Source: Lactuca virosa (lineage: Eukaryota; Streptophyta; Magnoliopsida; Asterales; Asteraceae). From it: a stretch of DNA of 64,000 bases. Below the pieces are notes generated by a model. It saw nothing but the letters and a program-made list of their open reading frames with translations, was not told the origin of the DNA and did no database searches. The translations under genes were made by a program, and so were the position numbers. Positions 33,956-46,385 of this stretch are shown piece after piece (position 1 is the stretch's first letter; each line of letters starts with the position of its first letter). The stretch spans positions 180,398,194-180,462,193 of the forward strand of contig CAKMRJ010005634.1 in NCBI GenBank assembly GCA_928212115.1, written 5' to 3'.

Positions 33956-35478
33956 GTTACAACAAAAATGCAGATAGCGGAAAATACTTAACCATTAAGA
34001 ATTTGGGTACATGCAACGTAAATGATCTATATCTTACACAAAAAGGCAACAGGGTCTAAACGAAAGTTGTAGAGTATAATCTCGTCTACGTGTGCATATA
34101 AATAACGTCGAAAACAGAGCTCGTATGCGAAAGTTATGAATTTTTGAAGTTCGGGACACAAAAACCGAGCAAATTCGCATGTGCATGGTCCGGGTTCGGC
34201 CACGTAGCACCTGCGCATGCGAGACGCGTGTCCGGTCTGTGGGATGTCCGAAGCGAGCCACGTCGCCCTTTCCTTGCGAGCCGCCACGTGTCCGAAGCAT
34301 GTAAGTCATCTGAAGGCGCGATCCAATCCGAAGCTGACGCGTGCCCCCCTCCCCCACGACTGCGAAGTTGCCGCGTGTCCTTCTCTCCTCCCTTCAGTCT
34401 GAACCCTCGCACCTATATAAAGGGTGCGACATTTCCCGGTTCCTTCACCATTTTTAGCCCACTTTCTCATACTTTTCACACTTTTCACCTCCACAAACCT
34501 CTTTACAACCCCCCGAAGCCCCGGTATCATATCCAACACCCGAAGAACATCCCGAGGCACCAAAAGTCCGCAGGAAAAGATTCTTTCGGTTTCTAAACCC
34601 GACCCTCGCAAAGCCCGTTTTCAACAATAAAGCCTGTTTCTAGCAACGAAGTGCTGCCCAAATTACTATTTTAACCTCCTGTTATTTCACAGTGAGTTCA
34701 AATTATAGGAACAAATATTATGTTATGTGTAATATGTTCAATGTGCTTTCCTGTGTTATTCTGGTTTTATACCTTTGGCCATGTACAACATTTCCCGTAT
34801 TATTCTGGTATCGGATTTATGCCTTTGGTCATGTAGAGCATGACTCGTATAACTTCTGGTATTGGCTTTGTGCCTTTGGCCATGTAGAGAATGACTCGTA
34901 TAACTTCTGGTATTTGCATAGGGCTATGTAGGGCTGAAAACCTGTATATTCTAGCAAAATGATAATCCGAAATTGTATTTTGTGTGCCATTTGGGCTGAA
35001 GCATTATTGATGTATATCAAGTTGAAATTGTTATGTCTTATTGATTGTAAATCTTTGAATCAGATTGTTGGTTGATATGGAAAGCCTGTCATATGATACA
35101 CATATGCCTTTGTTGTTCTTTGTTCCTCTTTGCTTCTGTCATATTGGTATATATATGGCATAACGTTATATTGTATCTATTTTTGAACTCACTAAGCGTC
35201 ATTGCTTATCCCTCTCAGTGTTTAACTATTGCAGATAATAAGATCCAGTATAGACACATATTGTTGGAAGATTTAGAATAGTTAATCATATTACTTTTGT
35301 ATTTAGTGATTATGTATGTATAAAATTATAATTCATGGGTAGTTATGTAATATACTAAAACTTAGTCGGTTTGTATCCAGTCTTTTGTAATTAAACTATC
35401 AATGTAAAATATTGTTTATGAATATGCATGTAGCATGTTTTGGAGTAATATGATGTAGTTTTAGAGAGGGGTTCTCAC
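33954..35478 (+). repeat. GC-rich LTR-like segment with strong promoter signals
   Basis: The segment begins TGTTACAACA and ends GGTTCTCACA, TG...CA ends 1.5 kb apart, but no target duplication is present (TTTTA versus ATGAA), so borders are tentative. 34,160-34,400 is GC- and CpG-rich, unlike anything nearby. A clean TATA box (34,412-34,421) follows, then a pyrimidine-rich leader. It joins directly to gypsy pol at 35,479, so it is probably a truncated or recombined LTR of another element. The frames around 34,030-34,610 on both strands are by-products of the GC-rich composition. Confidence 0.5.
34410..34424 (+). promoter_or_regulatory. TATA box of the GC-rich LTR
   Basis: ACCTATATAAAGGGT matches the plant TATA consensus and lies 10-190 bp upstream of a C/T-rich stretch without G runs, a typical LTR U3/R arrangement. 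Confidence 0.6.
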
Positions 35479-37117
35479 AATGAAGTATTTGATGGACAAG
35501 CCGAATTTGAATATACGGCAGCGGAGATGGATGGATGTGGTAAAGGATTACGATTGTGAGATCCTGTATCACCCTGGGAATGCCAATGTGGTGGCCGATG
35601 TTTTCAGCCGCGAGGCGGCGGGTACTCCTATCAGAGTTGTTTGCTTGAGGATGGTTGTGACCTCGCCTCTGTTAGAATTGATCAAGGAAACTCAAGTATA
35701 GGGTTTGAAAAAGGATAATTGGAAGGTCGAGCGGATCAGAGGGCAAATTCCCGTGTTTTTCGGGGGCAACCGTGGATTGTTGACTCAGTGTGGTAGAGTT
35801 TGGGTCCCAACATCAGGTGGGGTGAGACAGACGGTGCTGGAGGAGGCACATAAGTAAATTTTTTCTATCCATCCAGGGGCCATGAAGATGTACAGGGATT
35901 TGATGTTGAGTTATTAGTGGCACTGTATGAAAAGGGAGTTAGCTTGGTTTGTTGAGCAATGCATGACTTGCAGGAAAGTCAAGGCCGAGCCTCAGTGACA
36001 CAACAACAAGGTGCATCCGTTACCCATTCCCATGTGGAAGTGGGAGGATATCACTATGGATTTCATCACAAAATTGCCTAGGAAGACACGTGGTGTTTAT
36101 TCTATCTGGGTCATTGTGGATAGATTGACCAAGAGTGTGCATTTTATCCCGATTGCCGAGAGCATGTCCGTAGAGAGGCTAGTTAATATTTATGTCTGGG
36201 ATGTGGTAGTTCCGCACGGGGTGTTTTCGGTGGTCTTGGACCAGGATGTTAGCTTCACCTCTACGTTTTGGAGGAAGTTTCATGATGAGTTGGTTACTCA
36301 TTTGCATTTCAGTACATCATACCACCCTCAGACCGATGGCCAAAGCGAGTGGACGATGCAGACACTCGAGTATATGCTTCGGGCTTGTGTGTTGGATTTT
36401 GGAGGGAGTTGGGATACTTACCTTCCACCGGACGAGTTCTCCTACAAGAACAGTTATCATGCTAGTTTTGACTGACCAACATTTGAGATGTTGTATGGGA
36501 GAAGGTGTAGGACCCCGGTTTGTTGGGGTGAGGTTGGTCATCGGGTCATGGGAAGCACCAAAGTGGTGCTTAAGACCATATAGTTCATTCAGCAGGTACG
36601 CAACAGGTTTCAGGTTGTGTAGAGTCGACATAAGAGTTATGCTGATCAACGTCGTTCGGACCGTGAGATTCAGGTGGGGGACTTGGAGTTGCTGAAGGTG
36701 TCACCTTGGAAAGGTGTCAACCGGTTTCGGAATCGGGGCAACTTGGTCCCCCAATTTTTTGGTCCTATTAGGATTACTGCCCGAGTGGGTAGGGTTGCAT
36801 ACCGGATGGACTTGCCTGCGGAGCTCAATCAGATCCATAACACTTTCCATGTGTCTCAGTTGCAGAAGTGTGTAGCCGATGATTCAGTAGTGATTTCATT
36901 GGATGATATTCAAGTTGATGAGCGCCTGAATTACGTGGAGAGGCCGATTGTTATTCTCGATAGGAAAACTAAGAATCTGCGTAATAAGGTAGTGAATCTA
37001 GTGAAGGTGCAATTGCAGCACCGAAAGGGCTCTGAGTGGACGTGGGAGTCGGAGGGCAAGATGAGGGAGCACTACCCTGACTTGTTTGCATCAGTGGACT
37101 TCGAGGATGAAGTCTAA
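35479..37117 (+). pseudogene. Ty3/gypsy pol remnant: RNase H end, integrase, chromodomain-like end
   Basis: Domains in order: RNase H C-terminus (35,479-35,640; LKYLMD-like start, ILYHPGNANVVADV), integrase zinc-binding region (about 35,845-35,998; ends CMTCRKVKAEP, with in-frame stops), integrase core (36,020-36,470; TMDFITKLP, LDQDVSF, TDGQSEW..QTLE), and a C-terminal chromovirus-type region (36,674-37,117; FHVSQLQKC, VERPIVILDRK, WTWES). Stops at about 35,701, 35,856, 35,914, 35,998 and 36,474 disable it. Gag, protease and RT are missing; their place is taken by the GC-rich LTR-like segment. RNase H before integrase shows gypsy order, and the C-terminus suggests a chromovirus. Confidence 0.9.
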
Positions 37118-37121
37118 TTCA

Positions 37122-37132
37122 ATTGGGGGAGA
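37122..37132 (+). promoter_or_regulatory. Polypurine tract of the gypsy remnant
   Basis: AATTGGGGGAGA lies shortly after the pol stop codon and two bases before the 3' LTR. It would prime plus-strand synthesis. Confidence 0.75.
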
Positions 37133-37134
37133 TT

Positions 37135-38890
37135 TGTAACATTCAATTCTAGGTATGTTCTTGTGTGGTCCTTTAAGTTTGAAAATCTTGCAAAAATGGT
37201 CCCTCGTACGTTAGGCGTACGTTTGGTACGCTTAGCGTACATGTGATTTTGGAGTCTGGGAACTTAGCCACGTATGCTGAGTATATGTGGTGTACCAGGG
37301 GCATACGACATCCAAGTCCAGGGCATGAGCCATATTTAAACATCATTATGGCCTTTGGACACATAAAATCATTAGCCTCCACTGTTCGTTACGCCCAATT
37401 GGAACTCTAGTTCATCATTTGAGCATTTTTTAGCATTAGAAGTGATTTTGTGCCATTTTTGTGCGTATTCAAGAAGAAGGAATTTGGATACCAAGCATTT
37501 GTTGAGTTTGTGCTTCTAGATCCAGAGTCTTCATCAACTTTGGGAGCGAGAGAAGGTATATAGTTCTTTCCTTGATGATTCATTTTGATAGTTAGACTTT
37601 AGGGCTTGTTTATGAGCTTTATTTGGTCCCATGGGTTCTCTTCGTGAGTTTGGTCAACTCCAGGAGTTCAAGGTGTTAGATTTCAGTCCCTTTGATGTTA
37701 TACATGCATAAAAGTATCATCTTGGTGGTTGTTATTGGCCTATGCAAGAGTTTGAGTGCTTATTATGAGTATTGTTGGACAAAAATGGATGTTGGGTTCC
37801 ATTAAGACATGTTAAGGTATAAAGTTGCCAACATTATGTATTAGAACACTAAAATGTACGAAATCTGAAAGTTAGACCTAATGAATGAAAGGATTCAGCA
37901 CTAAATGACTTAAGGTGGTAAGCAGCCCAGTACGTTGGGCGTACCAAGGGTTACGTTGTGTATACTGGTGGGTGGTTGAGCACGCCAAGCGTACAACGCG
38001 TACGCCGAGCGTACACCTCGTAGAGGCTTTCCTTGGACTGTTGGTGTTCGGTTGGGCTATGGACTTTGGGGCCTTAGTTAGGTTTTGGGCCTTGGACTGT
38101 TTGATGCATGAATGGGCCTTAGGATATCGTTAGTAGGCCTTAAGTTGCATGAGTTGGGCCTTGGGTTCCATAATTCTGTTATTGGGCTAAGTTTGGTTAA
38201 GCCCATTATGGGAAGGGTAAAATGGGCTTTTATCTTAGGGGTATAGATTTGGGATTTAAGCCCATAGTTATGGTTTATAACCTATTCCTGATTAGGTGAT
38301 TTGTTTGTGTTCGGTGTGGCATCTTCCAGTTTGGTAGCAGAGCATTTATTTATCAGTGGACTGAGGTGAATTTTCTCACACTATCAATGGGTCGATGGCA
38401 CCAAGGCCGGCCCAATATCTGTGATATAGGATGCTAGCTATATTTTTTATATGTGTATGAAAGACCAATATTTGGCCCCTAGAAACTATATGAAAGACTA
38501 GGACATTGCCCCTGACGTCTGTATGAAAGACCAGGATCTGGCCCTTGGCAACTGTTTCGAACACCAGGATTTGTCCATCGGCAGGAACTTAGTTGTAAGA
38601 CTATGGTTTGGCCTATAGCACTAAATTATTTATGTTTGGTATGTGGTACTTTGGGGAAACTCATTAAGTTTTTTCTTACAGTTTATATTTGTGGTTTCAG
38701 GTACATCCGGTACTAAGGGGAAGGGCCCGACGTGATGGCACAACATTCTCTTCCCACTATTTTCCGTACTTTTTAATATTGTACTCTGATGATTTGACAT
38801 TGTTATTATGTGATGGTTTTGGAAAAATGTGATGATTCTAACTCTTGTTTTTAAAATGAAAAATTTTATCCTGGTTTTTGGGTTGTTACA
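37135..38890 (+). repeat. 3' LTR of the gypsy remnant
   Basis: A 1756-bp LTR runs from TGTAACATTCAATTC to TTTTTGGGTTGTTACA, directly after pol and polypurine tract. It shares its 3' third (gaaactcattaag, ggtacatccggtact) with the solo LTR at 28-29.8 kb. It carries seven GTACG..CGTAC palindromes. To the right it borders copia LTR DNA (TTCAA at 38,891) and cuts that LTR. No 5' LTR partner is visible. Confidence 0.88.
37206..38014 (+). repeat. GTACGC-NNN-GCGTAC palindromes in the gypsy LTR
   Basis: GTACGTTAGGCGTAC (37,206-37,220), GTACGCTTAGCGTAC (37,226-37,240, a perfect 15-nt odd palindrome with 7-bp arms), GTACGTTGGGCGTAC (37,930-37,944), a degenerate copy at 37,951-37,965, CACGCCAAGCGTAC (37,981-37,994) and GTACGCCGAGCGTAC (38,000-38,014). 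They sit in two groups, like the palindromes of the solo LTR. Confidence 0.9.
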
Positions 38891-39520
38891 TTCAAAATGC
38901 TTGGAAGCAAGCATGAGAAATATCGTGTCTCTGATGGTTCACACCCAAACCCTAGCAACTAGGAAATTTTAAGAGATAGGAGAGGTTAGGTATAATTTCG
39001 GCTATCCTTTAGAAGGAAGTGAAGGCCGAAAATATGAAGGGGTAAAGGCATGTTTGTAGTTGATAGGGAAACCCTAGATAACCCTAACTTTAATAAAATA
39101 ATAATATTTCAACTCAGGTAATTATCTAGTTTCCTAATTATCTTCAAGGGATATTCTAGAAACCCTATAATATTCCCCAAAACTGTCCACCTATCACGGG
39201 GAAGGTTCTGGAACCCTTTTGTTCAACTATTGAACAATTACAGCTTAGGTCCTTTCACTTTTCATTAATCCAATTAATCCTAAAATTAATTCTAATTAAT
39301 TCTTAATTAAATAACACAATTTATAATTAATATATTATTCTCATAATATATTAATAAGTCATTTTTACTATTTATTAATCACATAATAAATCAATAAATC
39401 AGTCTCTCTCTCCAAAAGTCATCTTATTCAATTACCAAGTTTGGGGGAAACCCAAAAGGATTTTGCTAATAATTAAAGTATATACCAATTTAGTTATTGG
39501 ATTAGACACCTAATCCAATA
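38891..39520 (-). repeat. Truncated 3' LTR of copia copy 2
   Basis: Aligns with the copia LTR at 2,248-3,054. On the minus strand it starts TATTGGATTAGGTGTCTAAT after the polypurine tract and is cut at 38,891 by the gypsy LTR. About 630 bp remain. Confidence 0.8.
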
Positions 39521-42500
39521 GTGTCCCACTTGGATAAGTCTATAACTACAATTGCCAGTATAACTTGTAAATTATCAGCAAAGGCTGCTTCCCAGAGCAA
39601 CTCTAGTCTCTGATCCGATCAGTCATTAGTCCTAAGATAAGTGATCAAATATTCCTTCGTTCTACAAGATAACGTATGGACACGAGACGTGGATTAGAAT
39701 CAATCTCATTGTCCAAAATTATGTTTCTTGATTTCCTGATTTGTGATGACCTCATAAAACTTCTAATTGAACACATAAATTTAGTCTTGGCTGGGCCCAA
39801 CACTATAAGTCAACACCAAATCACCCAGGGGCCCAAAGATATCGCTTTTCCCGTTAGGGAAAAAGGAACGAATAAACTTTGACTCGTATGCTTGTATCCT
39901 TTACTCACCAAATCGTACATGAAACTATGTTTAAAACATCAAGTTACTTATGCGGTTTCGCAATACCAATGTACAACCGACTTGTAAATTACAACTCATA
40001 TATCTCCATTTTAAGAATATAAGATATTATCATCTCATAATTACTTGTGATATAATCCATGAAGTAATTCTTCGAGACTGGGTTTACACAATACTCAAAT
40101 CTCCATTTTCTAAGTACTCATGAACTTTGTAGCAACACAATTGCTATGTCTAAACTCCTTAGACAATTTACAATCCAATTAATGATAGTATTCATTCACT
40201 ACTTACTTCCTAAAGTATGAGCGACTATGGAGCTTCGAATAATCAAATTATTCAGGAAGTAAAACATGCAAAATGAAACACAAGAATAAATAATTGACAA
40301 AGGAAGTAAACAAACTCATAAATGATCTCTATTATTCAATCACCAAATATCAGTTACATTTATTCTGTTACAAGTTTCAAACTAATCATCTAACTACTAA
40401 AACTAATGTCATCTCTCAAATCCATCCTCCTAGCATGTTGACTATGTTTCATCCTACTCAGAGCCTTTGTGAGAGGATCTACATGATTGTCTTCTGAGGA
40501 AACTCTCATTACTATGAGGTGACCTTCTTCAACTCTATGTCTAACATAATGGTACTATCTGTCGATATATCTTGATTTGTCATGATCTCTCGGTTCTTTG
40601 GTAAAAGAAAATGCTCTTTCGTTATCACATAAAAGTTCCATTGGCTCCTGAATTGTCGGAACTACTCCGATATCACCGATGAAATTCTTTAGCCAAGCTG
40701 CTTCCTTTGATGCTTAACTTGCTGATATGTACTTTGATTCACAAGTAGAATTATCCAACATGTACTGCTTGGAACTTTTCCAAGTGACTGCTCCTCCATT
40801 TAACAGAAACACCCAACTAGATTGAGAACGAAAATTGTCTCTATCTATTAGTAAGCTGGTGTCACTACACCCACTTAATCTCAACGTCTCACTGCTACCA
40901 AGGACTAGAATCATATCCTTTTTGCTTTGCTAATACTTGAGAATGTTCTTTACTGCTGCCCAATGAGCTCTTCTAGGATTTCCCTAAAATCGACTGACCA
41001 TACACAAAGCAAAAGACACATCAGGGTGAGTATATGTCATAGCATACATGATTGATCCTACAGCCGAAGCATATGTGAATCAACTCAATTCTGCTATCTC
41101 TTCATCTGTACTAGGGCTTTGAGTCTTACTCAACTTGGCATTACTCTGAATAGGTAGCTCTCCTTTCTTGGAATTTTCCATACAAAAATGTTTTAGTATC
41201 TTATCCAAATATATACTTTGACTAAGACCAATTAGTCTTTTCTTTCTATCCCTTAAGATTCTTTTCCCAAAAATATAGGTTGCCTCTCCTAGATCCTTCA
41301 TAGCAAAACACTTTTCAAGCCAAGACTTCACTTCTTGTAAAGTTGGAATGTCGTTTCCTATAAGGAGTATATCATCAACATACAATACTAGAAAGGTTAC
41401 TATACTCCCACTAGCCTTGACATACATATAGGAATCTTCTTCACTCCTAGAAAAACCAAATTCTTTTACATTCTCATGGAAGAAAAAATTCTAGCTACGA
41501 GACGCTTGTTTCAATCCATAAATGGATTTCTCAAGCTTACACACTAAACTTTGAATCTATAAAACGCTCTGGATGACTCATGTAAACATCTTCAGCGAAC
41601 ATCCCATTAAGGAAAACAGCTTTGACATCCATATGCCATATTTCATAATCATGAAAGGCAGCTATGGCAAGCGTTATCCTAATAGACTTTATCTTGGCCA
41701 CTGGTGAGAAGGTCTCATCATAGTCAATCCCTGAGGTTTGAGTAACGCCCTTCGCAACCAATCGCGTCTTGAAAGTGTGTACCTTTTCACCGATGTCGGT
41801 CTTCTTATTGAAGATCCATTTCCAACCAACTGTCTTTTGACCATGTTCTTGATCAACCAAATTCCAAACTTGGTTGTCATAGATGGACTTGATCTCGCTA
41901 TCCATTGCCTCTTTCCATTTGGCAGTTTCAGGGCCTGCCATTGCTTTATTGTAGTTAGCTGGATCATTCAAATTTACCAGTGTACGATCACTGAAAAACA
42001 TGTCATCCTCTTTAGTTATATGGAAACCATAGAACTCAGGTGGCATGCTAACTCTAGTAGATCGGAGAAGAGGTAATGATTTTTCAGTGGGTTCAACAGG
42101 AGTCTCATCCTCTGTTTGAGCATTAGTATCATCTAAGGTTCCTTCACTGCTTGACTCTAGAATCTCTTCAAGGTCAATGGTACTCCCACTGTCCTCTTTA
42201 CATATGAGCTCTCTCTCGTGAAAAATTCCTCTTCGTGCTACAAAGACCACATTCTCACTAGGTATGTAGAACAAATATTCAAACGACTTTTGTGGGTAGC
42301 CAATGAAAATACATCTGTAGCTTGTAGGTTCTAGCTTGTCATGAGTCTCTCGTCTAACGAAAGCTTCACAACCCTAGAACTTGATATCTTCTAACGAGAG
42401 AACTTTCCCTATCCACATCTCATTAGGTGTTTTGGAAACCTTCTTAGTAGGGACAAGACTGAGGATATGGGTGGCTGTCTCTAAGGCATACCCCCACAAA

Positions 42501-43296
42501 GAAATGGGAACAGAAGCTCGAATCATCATGGAACGAACCATGTCTAACAAGGTCGGATTATGCCTCACAAATACACCATTAAGTCGTGGTGTCCTAGGAG
42601 GAGTCAATTGTGAAACAATTACAAAATCATTGAGATAGCCGTGGAACTCGATACTAAGATACTCTCATCCTCTATCAGATCGGATCATCTTTATCTTCCT
42701 GCCTAATTGATTCTCGACTTTATGTTTAAACTCTTTGAACTTTTCAAACGTTTCTGATTTATGTTTGATTAAGTAGATATAATCATCTCTGCTATAATCA
42801 GTTGTAAATGTCACATAAAATTGATTAGAATCCCTTGTGGCAGATCTGAAGGGTCCACACACATCTGTGTGTATAAGATCCAACAAACCTTCACTTATTT
42901 CACAAGAACCAGTGAAAGGTGATTTTGTTATCTTGCCAAAAAGACAAGATTCACATTCATCATCTGGCGTTAGGTCAAATGATTCCAACACTCTATCCTT
43001 TTAGATTTGGGTGATGTGTTTCTTGTTAATGTGCCCAAGACGACGATGCCAAAATCATGCCTTATCTAAACCTTTAGACGAATCAATACAAAATACACTA
43101 ATACCTAAGCTATCAACACAAATGACAGTTTCTTACACACCATCACAAGGTAAAGCTTCAAATATAAAATTACCATTCTTATAAACCAAAATCGATCCAT
43201 TCATATCTTTAAATTAATATCAAAAACCGTGTCTAAAAAGTGCATGAAAAGAAATAATGTTTCACGTCATTTTGACGAATAACAACAATTAAATAA
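39521..43296 (-). pseudogene. Copia copy 2: 3' UTR, RNase H, RT, integrase (minus strand)
   Basis: Same family as the element at 18.1-25.9 kb, opposite strand. In coding order: GAG-pre-integrase (about 43,080-43,000; WHRRLGH), integrase (42,991-42,374; HTDVCGPF, RSDRG, PRTPRLNG), a short linker, RT (42,274-41,080; WKWIFNKK, DYDETFSP, intact YVDD at about 41,371-41,382), RNase H (about 40,914-40,714; GAVTWKSSK, NSTCESKY) and the C-terminal EDN.VDPLTKALSRMK piece near 40,440-40,500. A 900-bp 3' UTR and the polypurine tract follow. Several stops and frame breaks separate the parts. Protease, gag, leader and 5' LTR are missing: the copy is cut near 43,297 by a gypsy LTR. Confidence 0.9.
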
Positions 43297-44435
43297 ATAC
43301 CCATAACCAAGAATCTAAACTACCTAGCCCATAATCAGGGTAAACACCATTTTACCCTTTATCTAACTTGGCCCAAAGTCAAGGCTCAACTCAACTACTC
43401 ACAAGGCCCAAATTCTAAATGGCAACACAAGGCCCAATATATGGCCTAATCTTCCAAATTGGTCCCAAAACCTATCATCGGCCTAAATCCAAGGAAGCCC
43501 AACATACTAGTCCAATTTCCAAAACTGATGTATAATGGCCCAACAAGGCCCAAACTTATAAACCCAAACTATGGCCCAATACCAAAGATTGTCGAGCCCA
43601 AAAGCCCATATGCTGAGTACGCGAGGCGTACTTAGCTCGTACGCCCAGCGTACTCCCCTGATCACTAGCCCTCTTCATTAAGCACTTAAACAGTTATGAC
43701 ATTATGCCAAACTCTCGGATCTGGTTCCTAAGAGTGACTTATCATGTAAAGTTGGCAACTTTACACTCATGCATGACTTATTGGGACTCAAAGCTCAAAA
43801 AGGATCTTAATACATGCATGGACCAAAATACTCCATAAGTTTGCATTTTTATGAACATAGGAGCTAAATGGAGCTAAGATCTAGTATCTATTACTGCTGG
43901 AGTAGAACAAAAGCTCATCCTTACTTCAAAATACCCAAAATGCCCAAGAAACACCATAAAGTAGATCTAACAAAAATGATCATCAAGTTGTGAGCTTTTT
44001 ACCTCAAAAAGCTTGTAAATGAGAAGGTGATCCTTGATCTAAAAGCTCAAGCTACTCCTCCAAGTTCTCCTCTTCTTCTTCTTCACAACAAAACGCCAAC
44101 AAATCACTTTTCAAGCTCAAATCTCACTAAAAGCTCTTAGGGTTTCGTTTTCAGAGTAAAAAGGAGATGGAGGTTAGTCTATAAAGGTCCAAAAAGGGGT
44201 TTAATTCGTTTAAATACGGTGCAAACCCTAAAACTTAGGGTTTGCTATTTCACTATGTATTCCATGCATACTCCACGTACGCCCTACATACGTGGGTGGA
44301 ACGCGCAATCATCAAATCGGTTAGTACGCTAAGCGTAGTCATAGAGTACGCCCCGCGTACTAGTCAGGGACCAAAAAGTTAACAAATTTTCATTAAGGGC
44401 TAGAAAGGTAACTTACCAAAACTTCAATGTTCCAC
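43297..44435 (-). repeat. Gypsy LTR fragment X (minus strand)
   Basis: The complement resembles the first two thirds of the LTR at 37,135-38,890. It has the same palindromes (GTACGCGAGGCGTAC at 43,617-43,631, GTACGCCCAGCGTAC at 43,639-43,653, a near copy at 44,324-44,338, GTACGCCCCGCGTAC at 44,346-44,360) and the tracts with repeated ggccca/gggcct words. The LTR start is near 44,435 and its 3' third is absent at the junction with copia copy 2. Borders are approximate. Confidence 0.7.
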
Positions 44436-44640
44436 TAACATAACATCTAATTACTCCTAGGCTACAAGGCATCACATATCAGGCCAATCTATCATGCAAT
44501 TCTTGAAGGTACCCTTAGCCTTATCCTTGCATGCAAGCATTCCATATCATATAACATATCAACATGTATGGGTATTATGGGAATCACTTACTTGAGCTCG
44601 GCTGATTGCACTCATTAATCCATACAATAATTTATTCCCA
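44436..44640. other. Spacer between two gypsy LTR fragments
   Basis: About 200 bp that I cannot match to either LTR or to a coding domain. Confidence 0.35.
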
Positions 44641-46160
44641 AAACATTCAAGGAGAAAAATAGTATTTAAACATCAAAGTAAAAATCATAAATAACCACTG
44701 CGGAATAAACTCTGGGGGATGTTGTTCAGTCACGTCGGGCCCTTCCCTTTTGAAATGGAAGTACTTGAAACCATAAACATGAAATTGTAGGCACAAAGCT
44801 TAGTGAGTTCCCCAAAATACTACATACCCCACATATTCTTGGGCCTAGCCCGCACAGTAGGCCCAACCTACAATAATGGGCCTAGCCCTTCCTAATCAAT
44901 ATGCCCAACCAACATACAAAGGGACCTAGCCCAGCATACTATGGGCCTAGCCCAACCAAAAAAGGGGCCTAGCCTAACATACTATGAGCTCAGCCCTCTC
45001 ATGCAAATGGGTCAAGCCCTACATGCATGCTCATGGACCCAACCCAACATACCATGCAAGAGTCATAAAGACAACTAGCATCCTACCTAACACATTTCGG
45101 TGGTCGACATTAGTGCCTTCGATCCATAAGTATAGTGAGGAGACTCACCTCAATATGATGTCAACAAATCACACCTGAGCTGCTGCTACCACAGCTTCTC
45201 ACATTGAACAAGTCCAAGATCAATCCTAATTAATAACTAGGGTAATAACCCATAACCAAAGGTCTAAATCATAATCCATTGAACTAAGGGTAACCATTTT
45301 ACCATTCCCATACTTGACCCAACTAATCATGGCTAAAACCCAAATGACCCAAGGCTCAAAAATATCCCATATAGGCTTCTGGTGCATACGCCCCGCATAC
45401 CACCCCAGTACGCCCAATGTACTACTTGATCGAAGAGAAGGTAACGGGTTGAAACCTGCTACACGCAGCGTACCAAGTGGGTACGTCCGAAATACACCAT
45501 TGTTGCCTAAACTCAACTTTAAGCACTTAATACCTTAATACCTAAAGCCCAACACCTTGATCTAGCTCTAAGGGACGTCTTAAGTCATAAAGTTCCTGAC
45601 CTTATGAATTTGCATGGCTTAATGAAGTCCAAACCAAAGCCCTAGATTCATATCTTCACCAAAGGACCACTAACTCATGCATGGAAGAGATATACCCATC
45701 AAGATTCTATTTTTATGACTTAATGACCTCATAAATGGATAGAAATGATGTTTCAAGGTTCTGGAGTAACTTCTACTCATAAGATACAAGCCATGGGACC
45801 AAAACATGCTCATATCATAACCCAAAACTAGATCTACAGTAAAGAGCCATAAAGTTTGAAGATTTATACCTACAGAACCTTGTAAAGATGATAAAAGTCC
45901 TAGATCTTCAAGCTCTAGCCACAACAATCCAAAAGGATGAACTTCTCCTTCTTCTACAAGGGAGATAATGAGGTTTTATATGGTTCAAGCCCTAAAAATT
46001 GGGTTTAATATTCATGAGACTATGCCCAATGTACCCGTATATGCGCCTGACGTACTTAAAGGATAACCGCATCTCTTCCATGCAGTACGCCCAACGTACA
46101 GGACAAAACCCAATTACTTCTTAACTTCCAATGGCCATAACCAATGCGTCCCAAGTCCGT
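44641..46160 (-). repeat. Gypsy LTR fragment Y (minus strand)
   Basis: The complement contains the 3'-terminal LTR segment gaactcactaagctttgtgc (near 44,815), the gtgagtctcctcactatactt block (near 45,130) and palindromes near 45,384, 45,408 (GTACGCCCAATGTAC) and 46,085 (GTACGCCCAACGTAC). In 44,840-45,010 the words gggcctagccc/gggcctagcc recur about every 35 bp, a local tandem expansion. Same orientation as fragment X. Ends are approximate. Confidence 0.7.
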
Positions 46161-46187
46161 TTTTGGCGTTCTTTATATGCTCGGAAA

Positions 46188-46239
46188 GGAAATGAAAAGC
46201 CATAAAAGCCCATCTAATCTCCTTTGACTTAAAACCATT
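46188..46239. repeat. Inverted repeat, left arm (52 bp)
   Basis: This 52-bp arm, starting ggaaatgaaaagccataaaa, is identical to the complement of 46,649-46,700. The loop between the arms is 409 bp. Confidence 0.95.
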
Positions 46240-46385
46240 CGAACTAGAATCCTTAATTCATTAAAAGGGTCTGAAACATCACTTTTACCATTATACCCTT
46301 TGACTCTAAACACAAATGAAATCTTGGATCACATAACCTATATTATCCACATCTAATTTGGTCTAAAACCCAAGCCCTTTGGAGT

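Noticed and set aside
34027..34630. Overlapping frames of up to 150 codons on both strands
   Set aside because: The DNA here is GC-rich, which lowers stop frequency in all frames; the context is an LTR promoter region.
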